DNA of 16,213 bases from an uncultured Fretibacterium sp. (GTDB taxonomy: Bacteria; Synergistota; Synergistia; Synergistales; Aminobacteriaceae). Both the position numbers and the translations under genes were made by a program. Location of the stretch: contig CAJPSE010000012.1 of assembly GCA_905373185.1 (NCBI GenBank), forward strand, positions 1-16,213, written 5' to 3'. Below the pieces are notes generated by a model. It was not told the origin of the DNA and did no database searches. It saw only the letters and a list, made by a program, of their open reading frames with translations. Positions 1 through 5,684 of the stretch are shown piece by piece (within the stretch, counting starts at the first letter, position 1; the number at the start of each line of letters is the position of its first letter).

Positions 1-135
1 GGAAGCGTGCCGCCCTCCGTGACCTATCACCTGAAGGAGGACGGGAAAAGCCTTATGCCGGCCCTGGAGGGGCTGTACCGCTGGGGGATGGCTTATCTGG
101 AAAAACGGAGGAAGGCCGATGCCGCGCAGCCATAG
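1..135 (+). CDS. HxlR-type winged-helix regulator, C-terminal fragment
   Basis: Only the last 44 codons are present, open at the left edge and ending in TAG at 133-135. The readable tail contains PPSVTYHLKEDGKSLMPAL, then LYRWGMAYLEKRR. This is the typical end of the HxlR family: the wing strand written as PPxVEYxLTExGxSL, followed by the last helix with a Trp-Gly pair that forms the dimer interface. HxlR proteins are cytoplasmic one-component DNA-binding regulators of about 110-120 residues, often responding to redox or electrophile stress. The effector and targets of this one cannot be inferred. It converges on the vapD gene. The assignment rests on the wing/last-helix pattern alone because the recognition helix lies outside the window. 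Confidence 0.8.
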   Translation, partial: GSVPPSVTYHLKEDGKSLMPALEGLYRWGMAYLEKRRKADAAQP

Positions 136-180
136 CCCGTTGCATCTGTTCCGGCGATGCGGCCGATTGCGTCGAATAAA

Positions 181-200
181 AGGGGGGCCGGAGCCCCCCT
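181..200 (-). terminator. Rho-independent terminator of vapD, left copy of a paired hairpin
   Basis: Perfect 8-bp stem AGGGGGGC (181-188) / GCCCCCCT (193-200) with a CGGA loop. On the minus strand the stem is followed by TTTTATT, a good U-tract for the vapD transcript. The plus-strand tail (CGTTATGC) is poor, so it would be at best a weak stop for the HxlR-type gene. The same core recurs at 645-664. Confidence 0.75.
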
Positions 201-228
201 CGTTATGCTTAGTCTAAAGTCCAGCCCC

Positions 229-519
229 TTATCCCTGTCCTTTTACGACATCGGTGAAGTCCGACCAATCCTCTACCTTAAAGGCCCGGATATCGCGCAC
301 GGAATTCTTGAACCATTCGATCCTAGAAAGCGCGCTGATAGCCTTATACACGGCCGTAAGGTTGTTCCCATCCTTCATGGAGAGATAGACGCTTCCCTGT
401 GTCCACTCAAAGCCCACTTTCTTGAGCTCCTTATTAATCTCCTGGTAGGCTCCATTGTAGGGATCCCCATAATTTTTCTTGAGCTCCGCTACCTCCAGAT
501 CAAACGCAATCGCGTACAC
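229..519 (-). CDS. vapD: VapD family endoribonuclease toxin
   Basis: The protein is 96 residues from the preferred start. It begins [10 protein letters not shown] and ends with [19 protein letters not shown], the two conserved blocks of VapD (virulence-associated protein D). It also has the central [13 protein letters not shown] block. VapD proteins have a Cas2-like ferredoxin fold and cleave mRNA; the Asp of the AFDL strand (D7 here) is the expected catalytic residue. Two in-frame GTG codons compete: 525-523 lies 1 nt after the Shine-Dalgarno AGGGGAGG, while 519-517 lies 7 nt after it and matches the family N-terminus. I therefore chose 519. No antitoxin gene is evident beside it, as is common for vapD. 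It is flanked by near-identical hairpins at 181-200 and 641-666. Full length, no frameshift. Confidence 0.9.
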   Translation of the reverse strand: MYAIAFDLEVAELKKNYGDPYNGAYQEINKELKKVGFEWTQGSVYLSMKDGNNLTAVYKAISALSRIEWFKNSVRDIRAFKVEDWSDFTDVVKGQG

Positions 520-640
520 GCTCACCCCTCCCCTTGATTGAAGATGTCACACTGCGGATACCCTATTGCGGACATTGCAGACAATCACAGCACACGACGC
601 CTTTCCGCGCTATTTTATCATGAAGGGGCAAGGGGAAAAA

Positions 641-666
641 CCGAGGGGGGCCGGAGCCCCCCTCGG
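641..666 (-). terminator. Strong hairpin with minus-strand U-tract and no assigned gene
   Basis: Perfect 11-bp stem CCGAGGGGGGC (641-651) / GCCCCCCTCGG (656-666) with loop CGGA. On the minus strand it is followed by TTTTTCCCC, so it should end transcription entering from the right. No minus-strand gene is visible between here and nhaC. On the plus strand the tail is TGCGTTACA, a poor terminator. The core is identical to the 181-200 hairpin. Confidence 0.6.
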
Positions 667-899
667 TGCGTTACATTCAGGTGTTCTTCAACCCAGAAAT
701 TCTTTGTCCCGGGCTACCCGCGGATAAGGCCCCGTTCCAAAACCGCAGGCAAAATTTTTAACGTATGGTAAAGACAGGTTTTGCACGCTTTCCGCTGCAC
801 CCGACGGGTACAAAAGAGAATTAGCTCAATCTATGCAACAACGCACTTTATTCTTCATAAAGCTATCGCAACCTGCGGATTGGGGTCCGGAATAAGCCC

Positions 900-927
900 T
901 TGCGTTTTTTTGAAAACATCCTAAAAT
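900..927 (+). promoter_or_regulatory. Candidate sigma-70 promoter for nhaC
   Basis: TTGCGT (900-905), a 16-bp spacer, then TAAAAT (922-927, five of six matches to TATAAT), in an AT-rich patch. It would start transcription near 934 and give a leader of about 130 nt before nhaC. Prediction by pattern only. Confidence 0.4.
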
Positions 928-948
928 GTCCTTTTAGCTTCGAAGTAA

Positions 949-1028
949 GCCGGCAAAGACCAAAAGCAAATCATTCCTCTCGCGCTGAGGTAACCTGTCC
1001 GGGAATAGGCGGAGCCGCAATGCCGGGT
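949..1028 (+). promoter_or_regulatory. Folded 5' leader of nhaC, possible cis-regulatory RNA
   Basis: CCGGCA (950-955) can pair with TGCCGG (1021-1026) and close a domain containing two further hairpins: CCTC/GAGG (976-979 / 987-990) and CCTGT/ATAGG (994-998 / 1005-1009, loop CCGGGA). A short GCG/CGC helix (1009-1018) competes with the second. The purine-rich ribosome binding site follows at 1049-1057. The arrangement resembles a riboswitch aptamer, but I do not recognise the class. Confidence 0.3.
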
Positions 1029-1063
1029 AATCAAGCTATTTCTTGGTGTGGGGGGAATGTAGG

Positions 1064-2632
1064 ATGGCGTCGTCATGCCGTCGGCCGGGACTCTTCTCGG
1101 CTATTGTCGTTTTGCTCGTCAGCGCCCTTATCGTCACCTTTGGAGTGATCGACATCCGCCTGGAGTCGGGCACGCACATCGGGCTGGGGCTTCCGGCCCA
1201 GGTACCTCTGCTCTTTGCGGCAGTTTTCGCCGCCCTGTTCGGCGTTCTCGTCCTGAAGGTCTCCTGGCTCGACCTGGAGCGCGGAATCTGTTCCGCCATA
1301 CAGGTCTCCATCCAGGCCATCCTGATCCTCGTCCTCGTGGGCTGTCTGGTCGGCTCCTGGATTCACAGCGGCGTAGTCGCGACCATGATCTACTATGGGC
1401 TCGGCATCATGAATCCCCATTATTTCTATTGTGCGGCGCTCCTGATCTGCATCGTCGTCTCGATGGCGACGGGGTGCTGCTGGACCACGAGCAGCACCGT
1501 GGGGGTGGCGCTCATAGGCATCAGCGCCGGGCTGGGGCTTCCCCTTCCCGTCTCCGCCGGGTTCATCATCTCGGGGGCCTACTTCGGCGACAAGATGTCG
1601 CCGCTCTCCGACACCACTAACCTCGCTCCCGCCGTCTCGGGCAGCGAGCTCTTCGACCATATCCGCGCGATGATGTGGACGACCCTGCCCACGCTGATGA
1701 TCGTCGTGGTCGTCTCCCTCCTCATGGGCAGCGCCGTCCGGGACATGGACTACAGCCGCGTGGAGCTGATCCGGAGCATGATGAGAGCGGAGTTCCGCAT
1801 CTCCGCCTGGGGCCTCGTCCCTCCCGCGGTCATCCTGGTGATGGCGCTGTTGAAGATCCCCGCCATCCCCGGCATCGTCGGCGGGCTCTGCGCCGGATTG
1901 CTGCTGTCCCTGTCTCAGGGCGCCTCGCTTCACGAGGCCCTGAACGTCTTCTTCTACGGATACGAGCCGTCGCAGCTGAGCGCCTTCGCCGCCGCGGCGA
2001 CGCCGGAGGCGGTCGGGGCGGCCGCAGCCGGTGCCGGGGCGCTGTTCGCGTCGGTCCCGGACCCGGCCGAGTTCTCCAGGGTCGGCGGGCTTTTGACGCA
2101 GCTCTTCACGCGCGGAGGGATGACCTCGATGCTGGAGACGATCTGCCTGATCGTTGTGGCGCTCTCCCTTGGGGGCATCATGGAGGTCTGCGGCTTCCTG
2201 GACGTGATTCTGGAGGCCCTGATGCGCCGCGTCCGGTCCGTGTTCGGGCTCGTCGCGTCGGTGATCGCGTCCTCCTTCGTGGCCAATGTGTTCCTGAGCG
2301 AACAGTACCTTGCGATCATCGTCCCGGGCCGCATGTTCCGCAGGGCGTTCGACGAACGCTCCTGGGACGGGCGCAGGCTGGCGCCCTCTATGCTCTCCCG
2401 CTCGCTCGAGGACAGCGGCACCATGACCTCCGTCCTTGTGCCCTGGAATACCTGCGGGGTCTACGTCAGCGCCGTTCTGGGCGTCCCCACCCTGGCCTAC
2501 GCGCCCTACTGTTTCCTAAACTGGCTGAACCCCATCGTCGCCCTTACGATGACCTGGCTGGGGATCGCCGTCACCTGGCGGCACGGGGACCGGCGCCACA
2601 CCCTCCCGGAGGTCCTGCCGGCGGACCCCTGA
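1064..2632 (+). CDS. nhaC: NhaC-type Na+/H+ antiporter
   Basis: Integral membrane protein of 522 residues with about 11-12 hydrophobic segments. It carries the NhaC hallmark GAYFGDKMSPLSDTTN at residues 171-186, preceded by a TGCCWTTSSTVGVAL stretch, and a second conserved block near the C-terminus (SRSLEDSGTMTSVLVPWNTCG). NhaC exchanges cytoplasmic Na+ for external H+ and maintains sodium and pH balance. Some relatives act as malate/lactate antiporters, so the exact substrate is not certain. I chose ATG 1064, which follows GGGGGGAA by about 7 nt. TTG 1043 and GTG 1046 would add only seven residues and have no better ribosome binding site. A 130-nt leader with folding potential suggests regulation at the RNA level. 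The gene stands alone and ends in a strong terminator at 2722-2747. Confidence 0.9.
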   Translation: MASSCRRPGLFSAIVVLLVSALIVTFGVIDIRLESGTHIGLGLPAQVPLLFAAVFAALFGVLVLKVSWLDLERGICSAIQVSIQAILILVLVGCLVGSWIHSGVVATMIYYGLGIMNPHYFYCAALLICIVVSMATGCCWTTSSTVGVALIGISAGLGLPLPVSAGFIISGAYFGDKMSPLSDTTNLAPAVSGSELFDHIRAMMWTTLPTLMIVVVVSLLMGSAVRDMDYSRVELIRSMMRAEFRISAWGLVPPAVILVMALLKIPAIPGIVGGLCAGLLLSLSQGASLHEALNVFFYGYEPSQLSAFAAAATPEAVGAAAAGAGALFASVPDPAEFSRVGGLLTQLFTRGGMTSMLETICLIVVALSLGGIMEVCGFLDVILEALMRRVRSVFGLVASVIASSFVANVFLSEQYLAIIVPGRMFRRAFDERSWDGRRLAPSMLSRSLEDSGTMTSVLVPWNTCGVYVSAVLGVPTLAYAPYCFLNWLNPIVALTMTWLGIAVTWRHGDRRHTLPEVLPADP

Positions 2633-2721
2633 AAGGGCCTCGACGGATTCGTTCCGAATCCACGGAATGCTTCGGCATGAAGGTCGAACGGGGGCACAAA
2701 AAGCCCCGTGCGTCCATGAGA

Positions 2722-2747
2722 AACGGGCTCCCGTCGGGGAGCCCGTT
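2722..2747 (+). terminator. Bidirectional terminator between nhaC and the DUF3298-type gene
   Basis: Perfect 11-bp stem AACGGGCTCCC (2722-2732) / GGGAGCCCGTT (2737-2747) with loop GTCG. The plus-strand tail is CGCTTTT and the minus-strand tail TTTCTC, so it can serve both convergent genes. Two smaller inverted repeats lie upstream: GGATTCG/CGAATCC (2645-2661), and an imperfect GC stem around 2688-2709. Confidence 0.8.
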
Positions 2748-2788
2748 CGCTTTTGGTTCCTCCGAGACGGAACTGTATTCTTGAGCCG

Positions 2789-3547
2789 TTATTTCAGATA
2801 GGTCTGCTGCGCCAGGGAGCCCTGGATTTCCTTCGTGGGGATGACGAACGTACAGGTCCCCATGGAGTAGGGCGCCACGGTCCCCTGGTTGAAGACGAGG
2901 ACGAGCTTGCCGTTCTCGATGTAGAAGGGCTGGTCCCTGCCGATGTCGAAGTCCTTCTCCAGCTCCTCCAGGAAGTAGGACTTCGACTTGTCCTTCTTCA
3001 TCTGCTCCTTCATCTGGGCCTTGACGATGCCGCTCAGGACCTTGGAGTAGCCGTCGTCCTTGAAGAGGTCCGAGAGGGCGAGCTCCTGTCCGGTCTCGAG
3101 GTCGATGGTCTCGTAGCGGACGAAGGTCTCGGACGAGGCCATGGCCTCGGTCCTGCCGTGCTCCAGCGTAAGCAGGCCGTCCCCGTACGCGGCCACTTTG
3201 CTTACGGCCGTCAGCGCGTAGTTCTTGGACCCCTCCGCCTTCAGCTCGGCCATCCTCGACATGAAGTCCCTGTAGAGGGCCACGGAGGCCCCCAGGCTGC
3301 GGGCGTTCACCGCCGCCTCCAGGTCGGTGCTGCCCGTCCCGCCGAGGATCGGGATCTGGATCGAGGCGTCGAAACCCTCCTCCTGGTGCGTGAGCATCGA
3401 ATAGGTCAGCGAGGGGACGATGTCCGGGCTGGCCGCGTAGGCTGTGCCCCCACCGAGGAGGAACGCCGCTGCGGCCAGCAGGGCCGCCGCAGATTTGGAC
3501 CGACTTCCGATCAGAAAAACTCCCTTCACGAGAAAAACTCCCTTCAC
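2789..3547 (-). CDS. Secreted DUF3298/RsiV-C-like protein
   Basis: The protein has 252 residues from GTG 3547, or 246 from GTG 3529. It has a basic N-terminus, a hydrophobic core (AAALLAAAAFLLGG) and a signal-peptidase site after AYA (about residue 38), so it is probably exported or surface-exposed. The C-terminal part reads YETIDLETGQELALSDLF (145-162), FYIENGKLVLVFN (208-220) and APYSMG (225-230). This is the DUF3298 pattern, also found at the C-terminus of the anti-sigma factor RsiV and next to DUF4163 in PdaC-like proteins. In those families the domain is extracytoplasmic and RsiV binds lysozyme; the ligand here is unknown. No transmembrane anchor remains after cleavage. The N-terminus is odd: an 18-bp repeat encodes VKGVFL twice, so ribosome binding site and start codon are both duplicated. 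Either start gives the same mature protein. Confidence 0.75.
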   Translation of the reverse strand: MKGVFLVKGVFLIGSRSKSAAALLAAAAFLLGGGTAYAASPDIVPSLTYSMLTHQEEGFDASIQIPILGGTGSTDLEAAVNARSLGASVALYRDFMSRMAELKAEGSKNYALTAVSKVAAYGDGLLTLEHGRTEAMASSETFVRYETIDLETGQELALSDLFKDDGYSKVLSGIVKAQMKEQMKKDKSKSYFLEELEKDFDIGRDQPFYIENGKLVLVFNQGTVAPYSMGTCTFVIPTKEIQGSLAQQTYLK

Positions 3548-3565
3548 GAGAAAAACTCCCTTCCT
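3512..3565. repeat. Three-copy 18-bp tandem repeat carrying RBS and start codon
   Basis: Copies at 3512-3529, 3530-3547 and 3548-3565; unit GAGAAAAACTCCCTTCAC, with one mismatch in the first copy and two in the last. Read on the minus strand, each unit has an AAGGGAG Shine-Dalgarno, a TTTTTCTC spacer and (at two junctions) a GTG start codon, so each repeat feeds the start in the next one. Confidence 0.9.
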
Positions 3566-3619
3566 GAATGGGCCGTACCGCAGGCGAACGAGGGGTAGGC
3601 CCTTTTACATATGCGCCTC

Positions 3620-3647
3620 AGTGTAGCGCCGATTCCCCGGAGGGCAA
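3620..3647 (-). promoter_or_regulatory. Candidate promoter of the DUF3298-type gene
   Basis: On the minus strand TTGCCC (3647-3642), a 16-bp spacer, then TACACT (3625-3620). The start would be near 3612, about 65 nt before the first GTG. Pattern match only. Confidence 0.4.
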
Positions 3648-3712
3648 GGAGGGGTTGTACGGGGTATGCGCTCGGTAGAAACGACGAAAGCACGGCGCGG
3701 AGCGGGAGCATC

Positions 3713-3721
3713 TGCTACAAT
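3713..3721 (+). promoter_or_regulatory. Candidate extended -10 promoter for yedE-tusA
   Basis: TGCTACAAT contains the TGn extension and a five-of-six TATAAT match. There is no clear -35 box, as is common for extended -10 promoters. Transcription would begin near 3728. Confidence 0.35.
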
Positions 3722-3992
3722 GAAGGTATGGAATGGGCAGGTGCGGAATGGGGTGTGCCGAGGAGGAGGACGTATGGACCGGCCCTCGGCGAGTTTTTTC
3801 GAGTGCGGCGGTGCGGGGGGAGGTGGGCCGCGTGACCTGATGTCCGGATGCCGTCTGAGCGGCCCTGCGGGGGGCGTCGCTCCCCGTTCGACCTGCGCGT
3901 CGTTTTTCCGTTGTCCCCCTCGCGGCGGCGGGCCTCGGGATACCCGCACACCGCCGCATTCGGTTCTCCTTTCGATTGGAGGTCGATTCTTT

Positions 3993-5075
3993 ATGGATAA
4001 GCTGCTGACGTCCCGCCACGGGCCCTGGGTGGCCGGCGGGATTTTGGGACTCCTCGCCGTGTTGCTGGTCAAGCTCGGCAACCCCGGCAATATGGGTTTC
4101 TGCGTCGCCTGCTTCACGCGCGACATCGCCGGAGCGCTGGGCCTGCACCGCGCGGCCGTGGTGCAGTACCTTCGCCCGGAGATCCCGGGCTTCGTCCTGG
4201 GCGCGTTCCTCTCCTCCCTGATGTTTCGGGAGTACTCGCCCCGCGGCGGGTCCTCGCCCGTCGTCCGCTTCTTCCTCGGAATGTGCGCCATGTTCGGCGC
4301 ACTCGTCTTCCTCGGCTGCCCCTGGCGGGCCTACCTGCGCCTCGCGGGCGGGGACTGGAACGCCCTCTATGGAATCGGGGGCCTGATCGTGGGCATCCTT
4401 ATAGGCATCGCCTTCCTCTGGAACGGTTTCAGCCTCGGCGCGGCCGAGCGCAACCCCAGGGCGGCGGGCCTCGTCCTTCCCGTGATGGCGCTGGCGCTGC
4501 TGGCGTTCGCCGTCCTCAAACCCCTGTTCGGTCCCGAGGGGACGGGACCCATCTTCTTCTCGGAGAAGGGGCCGGGCGCGCAGCACGCGCCGCTGTATAT
4601 ATCGCTGGCCGTCGGGCTCGTCGTCGGCTGGCTGGCGCAGCGCAGCCGCTTCTGCACCGTCGGGGCCCTGCGCGACCTCTTCATGATGGGGGACGGGCAC
4701 CTGTTCAAGGGGATCGTCGCCTTCACCGTCGTCGCCTTTGCCGCGAACTACGCCCTCGGCTACTTCCATCCCGGTTTTGAGAAGCAGCCCGTGGCCCACA
4801 CTCAGGATCTCTGGAACTTCATGGGTATGGTGCTCTCCGGCCTGGCCTTCACCTTGGCGGGCGGATGCCCGGGACGGCAGCTCATCATGGCGGGCGAGGG
4901 CGACGGGGACGCGGCCGTCTTCGTCCTGGGGATGTTGACGGGCGCGGCCTTCGCCCACAACTTCTCCGCGGCCAGTAGCGGCGCGGGCGTCGGCCCCATG
5001 GGGATCCCGGTGACGATCATCGGGCTCGTGTTCTGTCTCGCCGTCGGGTTCGCCAGCCGGACCCGCACGGCCTGA
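3993..5075 (+). CDS. yedE: YedE-type putative selenium transporter
   Basis: Membrane protein of 360 residues with about nine to ten hydrophobic spans, in the YeeE/YedE family of thiosulfate and selenium permeases. GNPGNMGFCVACFTRDIAG (29-47), with Cys37 and Cys40, matches the selenium-metabolism subgroup. Later landmarks are GCPWR (C109), RSRFCTVGALRDLF (C221) and LAGGCPGRQ (C292). Conserved cysteines of this family pass the chalcogen through the membrane by thiol relay. The tusA-like gene 17 bases downstream supports a sulfur/selenium-trafficking pair, and selenium is the more likely cargo by subgroup resemblance. I chose ATG 3993 (RBS GGAGG 3978-3982, family-like N-terminus). An in-frame ATG at 3774 with a stronger AGGAGGAGG would add 73 residues containing a repeated Cys motif; see findings. 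No in-frame TGA suggests selenocysteine. Confidence 0.85.
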   Translation: MDKLLTSRHGPWVAGGILGLLAVLLVKLGNPGNMGFCVACFTRDIAGALGLHRAAVVQYLRPEIPGFVLGAFLSSLMFREYSPRGGSSPVVRFFLGMCAMFGALVFLGCPWRAYLRLAGGDWNALYGIGGLIVGILIGIAFLWNGFSLGAAERNPRAAGLVLPVMALALLAFAVLKPLFGPEGTGPIFFSEKGPGAQHAPLYISLAVGLVVGWLAQRSRFCTVGALRDLFMMGDGHLFKGIVAFTVVAFAANYALGYFHPGFEKQPVAHTQDLWNFMGMVLSGLAFTLAGGCPGRQLIMAGEGDGDAAVFVLGMLTGAAFAHNFSAASSGAGVGPMGIPVTIIGLVFCLAVGFASRTRTA

Positions 5076-5092
5076 AGTGGGAGGTGTCGGTC

Positions 5093-5311
5093 ATGAGCGA
5101 CTGCATTACGGTGAACGCCTCCGGGCTCTCCTGCCCCCAGCCCGTGATGGAGACGAAGAAGGCTTTGGCGGGCCTGAGTTCGGGCCGGGTCGAGGTGTTG
5201 GTGGACACCGCGACCTCGCGCGACAACGTCGCGCGGTTTGCGGAGAACAAGGGCTGGCGCACGACGAAGGAGGAGCGCGACGGCGGGTTCCGGGTGATCC
5301 TGGAACGCTGA
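5093..5311 (+). CDS. TusA/SirA-like sulfur-carrier protein
   Basis: Small cytoplasmic protein of 72 residues. It starts MSDCITVNASGLSCPQPVM, with the CPxP motif (C14-P15-Q16-P17) that defines the TusA/SirA/YedF N-terminal fold. In this family the first Cys carries persulfide or, in selenium-linked members, probably selenium handed on from a transporter or desulfurase. The partner YedE lies just upstream and shares the transcript. Many selenium-linked YedF proteins have an extra C-terminal DsrE-like domain; it is absent here, so this is a single-domain version. ATG 5093 follows GGGAGG by 8 nt; GTG 5084 overlaps that ribosome binding site and is unlikely. A strong terminator follows at 5342-5376. 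Confidence 0.88.
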   Translation: MSDCITVNASGLSCPQPVMETKKALAGLSSGRVEVLVDTATSRDNVARFAENKGWRTTKEERDGGFRVILER

Positions 5312-5341
5312 GCGGGAAAAAGGTATTTCCCTGAGGATGCG

Positions 5342-5391
5342 GCCGGCTGGGGCGAGGCAAAAGAGCCCCGGCCGGCGTTTTTGTTGTTTTT
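5342..5391 (+). terminator. Strong intrinsic terminator of yedE-tusA
   Basis: 12-bp stem GCCGGCTGGGGC (5342-5353) / GCCCCGGCCGGC (5365-5376) with one T-G wobble and an 11-nt loop, followed by TTTTTGTTGTTTTT (5378-5391). A smaller GGGAAA/TTTCCC hairpin lies before it (about 5313-5330). Confidence 0.9.
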
Positions 5392-5624
5392 ATTGGAAAG
5401 GGCAGCGGGTTCCATCGACTATCGCATTCTCCCTTTGTCTGGCCTCGGGGGCCCGGATGTGCGATAATCTTTTACGTATGACAGCTCATCGTCATGGAAC
5501 GGGATTTTGCCCTCGGCAGGGCCGCGAAGGACTGCCGGATCCGGAATAAAATGGCAGGCAGGGGGACGGCGGCCGATACCGTTGGACTAGTTGAAAGGTT
5601 CCGACCCGCCGGATCTTTGCGACG

Positions 5625-5673
5625 GATTTTAGTTTGTTTGACGAATTTTAGTTTGATGGATTTTAGTCTGATG
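5625..5673. repeat. Three-copy degenerate tandem repeat before a start codon
   Basis: Units GATTTTAGTTTGTTTGAC (5625-5642), GAATTTTAGTTTGATG (5643-5658) and GATTTTAGTCTGATG (5659-5673) run straight into the ribosome binding site. Unit lengths are 18, 16 and 15 bp. The A/T-rich, unstructured sequence could keep the RBS accessible. Confidence 0.8.
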
Positions 5674-5684
5674 GAGGATGTCCT

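Larger units (their letters stand above)
520..1063. other. Non-coding stretch between vapD and nhaC
   Basis: About 540 bases without a convincing gene. It holds a 9-bp tandem duplication with one mismatch (ATTGCGGAC/ATTGCAGAC, 565-582), the strong hairpin at 641-666, an AT-richer block from about 745 to 945 where promoters are likely, and a folded leader before nhaC (949-1028). Short open frames here lack ribosome binding sites and resemble no family I know. Confidence 0.6.
3566..3992. other. Divergent intergenic region and long leader before yedE
   Basis: About 430 bases. It holds the minus-strand promoter candidate, an extended -10 element on the plus strand (TGCTACAAT, 3713-3721) and a 270-nt G/C-rich leader. 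Within the leader, AGGAGGAGG (3761-3769) precedes ATG 3774, which is open and in frame with yedE. No separate gene is convincing. Confidence 0.5.
5312..5684. other. Intergenic stretch between tusA and the unknown 472-residue gene
   Basis: After the tusA terminator there is an extended -10 candidate TGCGATAAT (5460-5468), then a roughly 210-nt leader ending in an A/T-rich three-copy repeat (5625-5673) and the ribosome binding site GGAGG (5673-5677). No gene seen. Confidence 0.5.

Noticed and set aside
157..537. Plus-strand frame across vapD
   Set aside because: It overlaps the well-supported vapD gene and the terminator hairpin, with no ribosome binding site.
1043..1063. TTG/GTG upstream starts for nhaC
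   Set aside because: They add only seven residues (a tryptophan/glycine stretch made from the RBS itself) and lack an upstream Shine-Dalgarno.
3512..3565. CRISPR array
   Set aside because: Units are 18 bp with no spacers between them and no cas genes nearby.
3618..4958. Long minus-strand frame opposite yedE
   Set aside because: Composition-driven antisense frame; the plus strand encodes a recognisable membrane family with RBS.
5073..5075. TGA of yedE as a selenocysteine codon
   Set aside because: Protein length and the properly spaced tusA start just downstream fit a real stop; no SECIS-like hairpin with a family-conserved Cys/Sec position was apparent.
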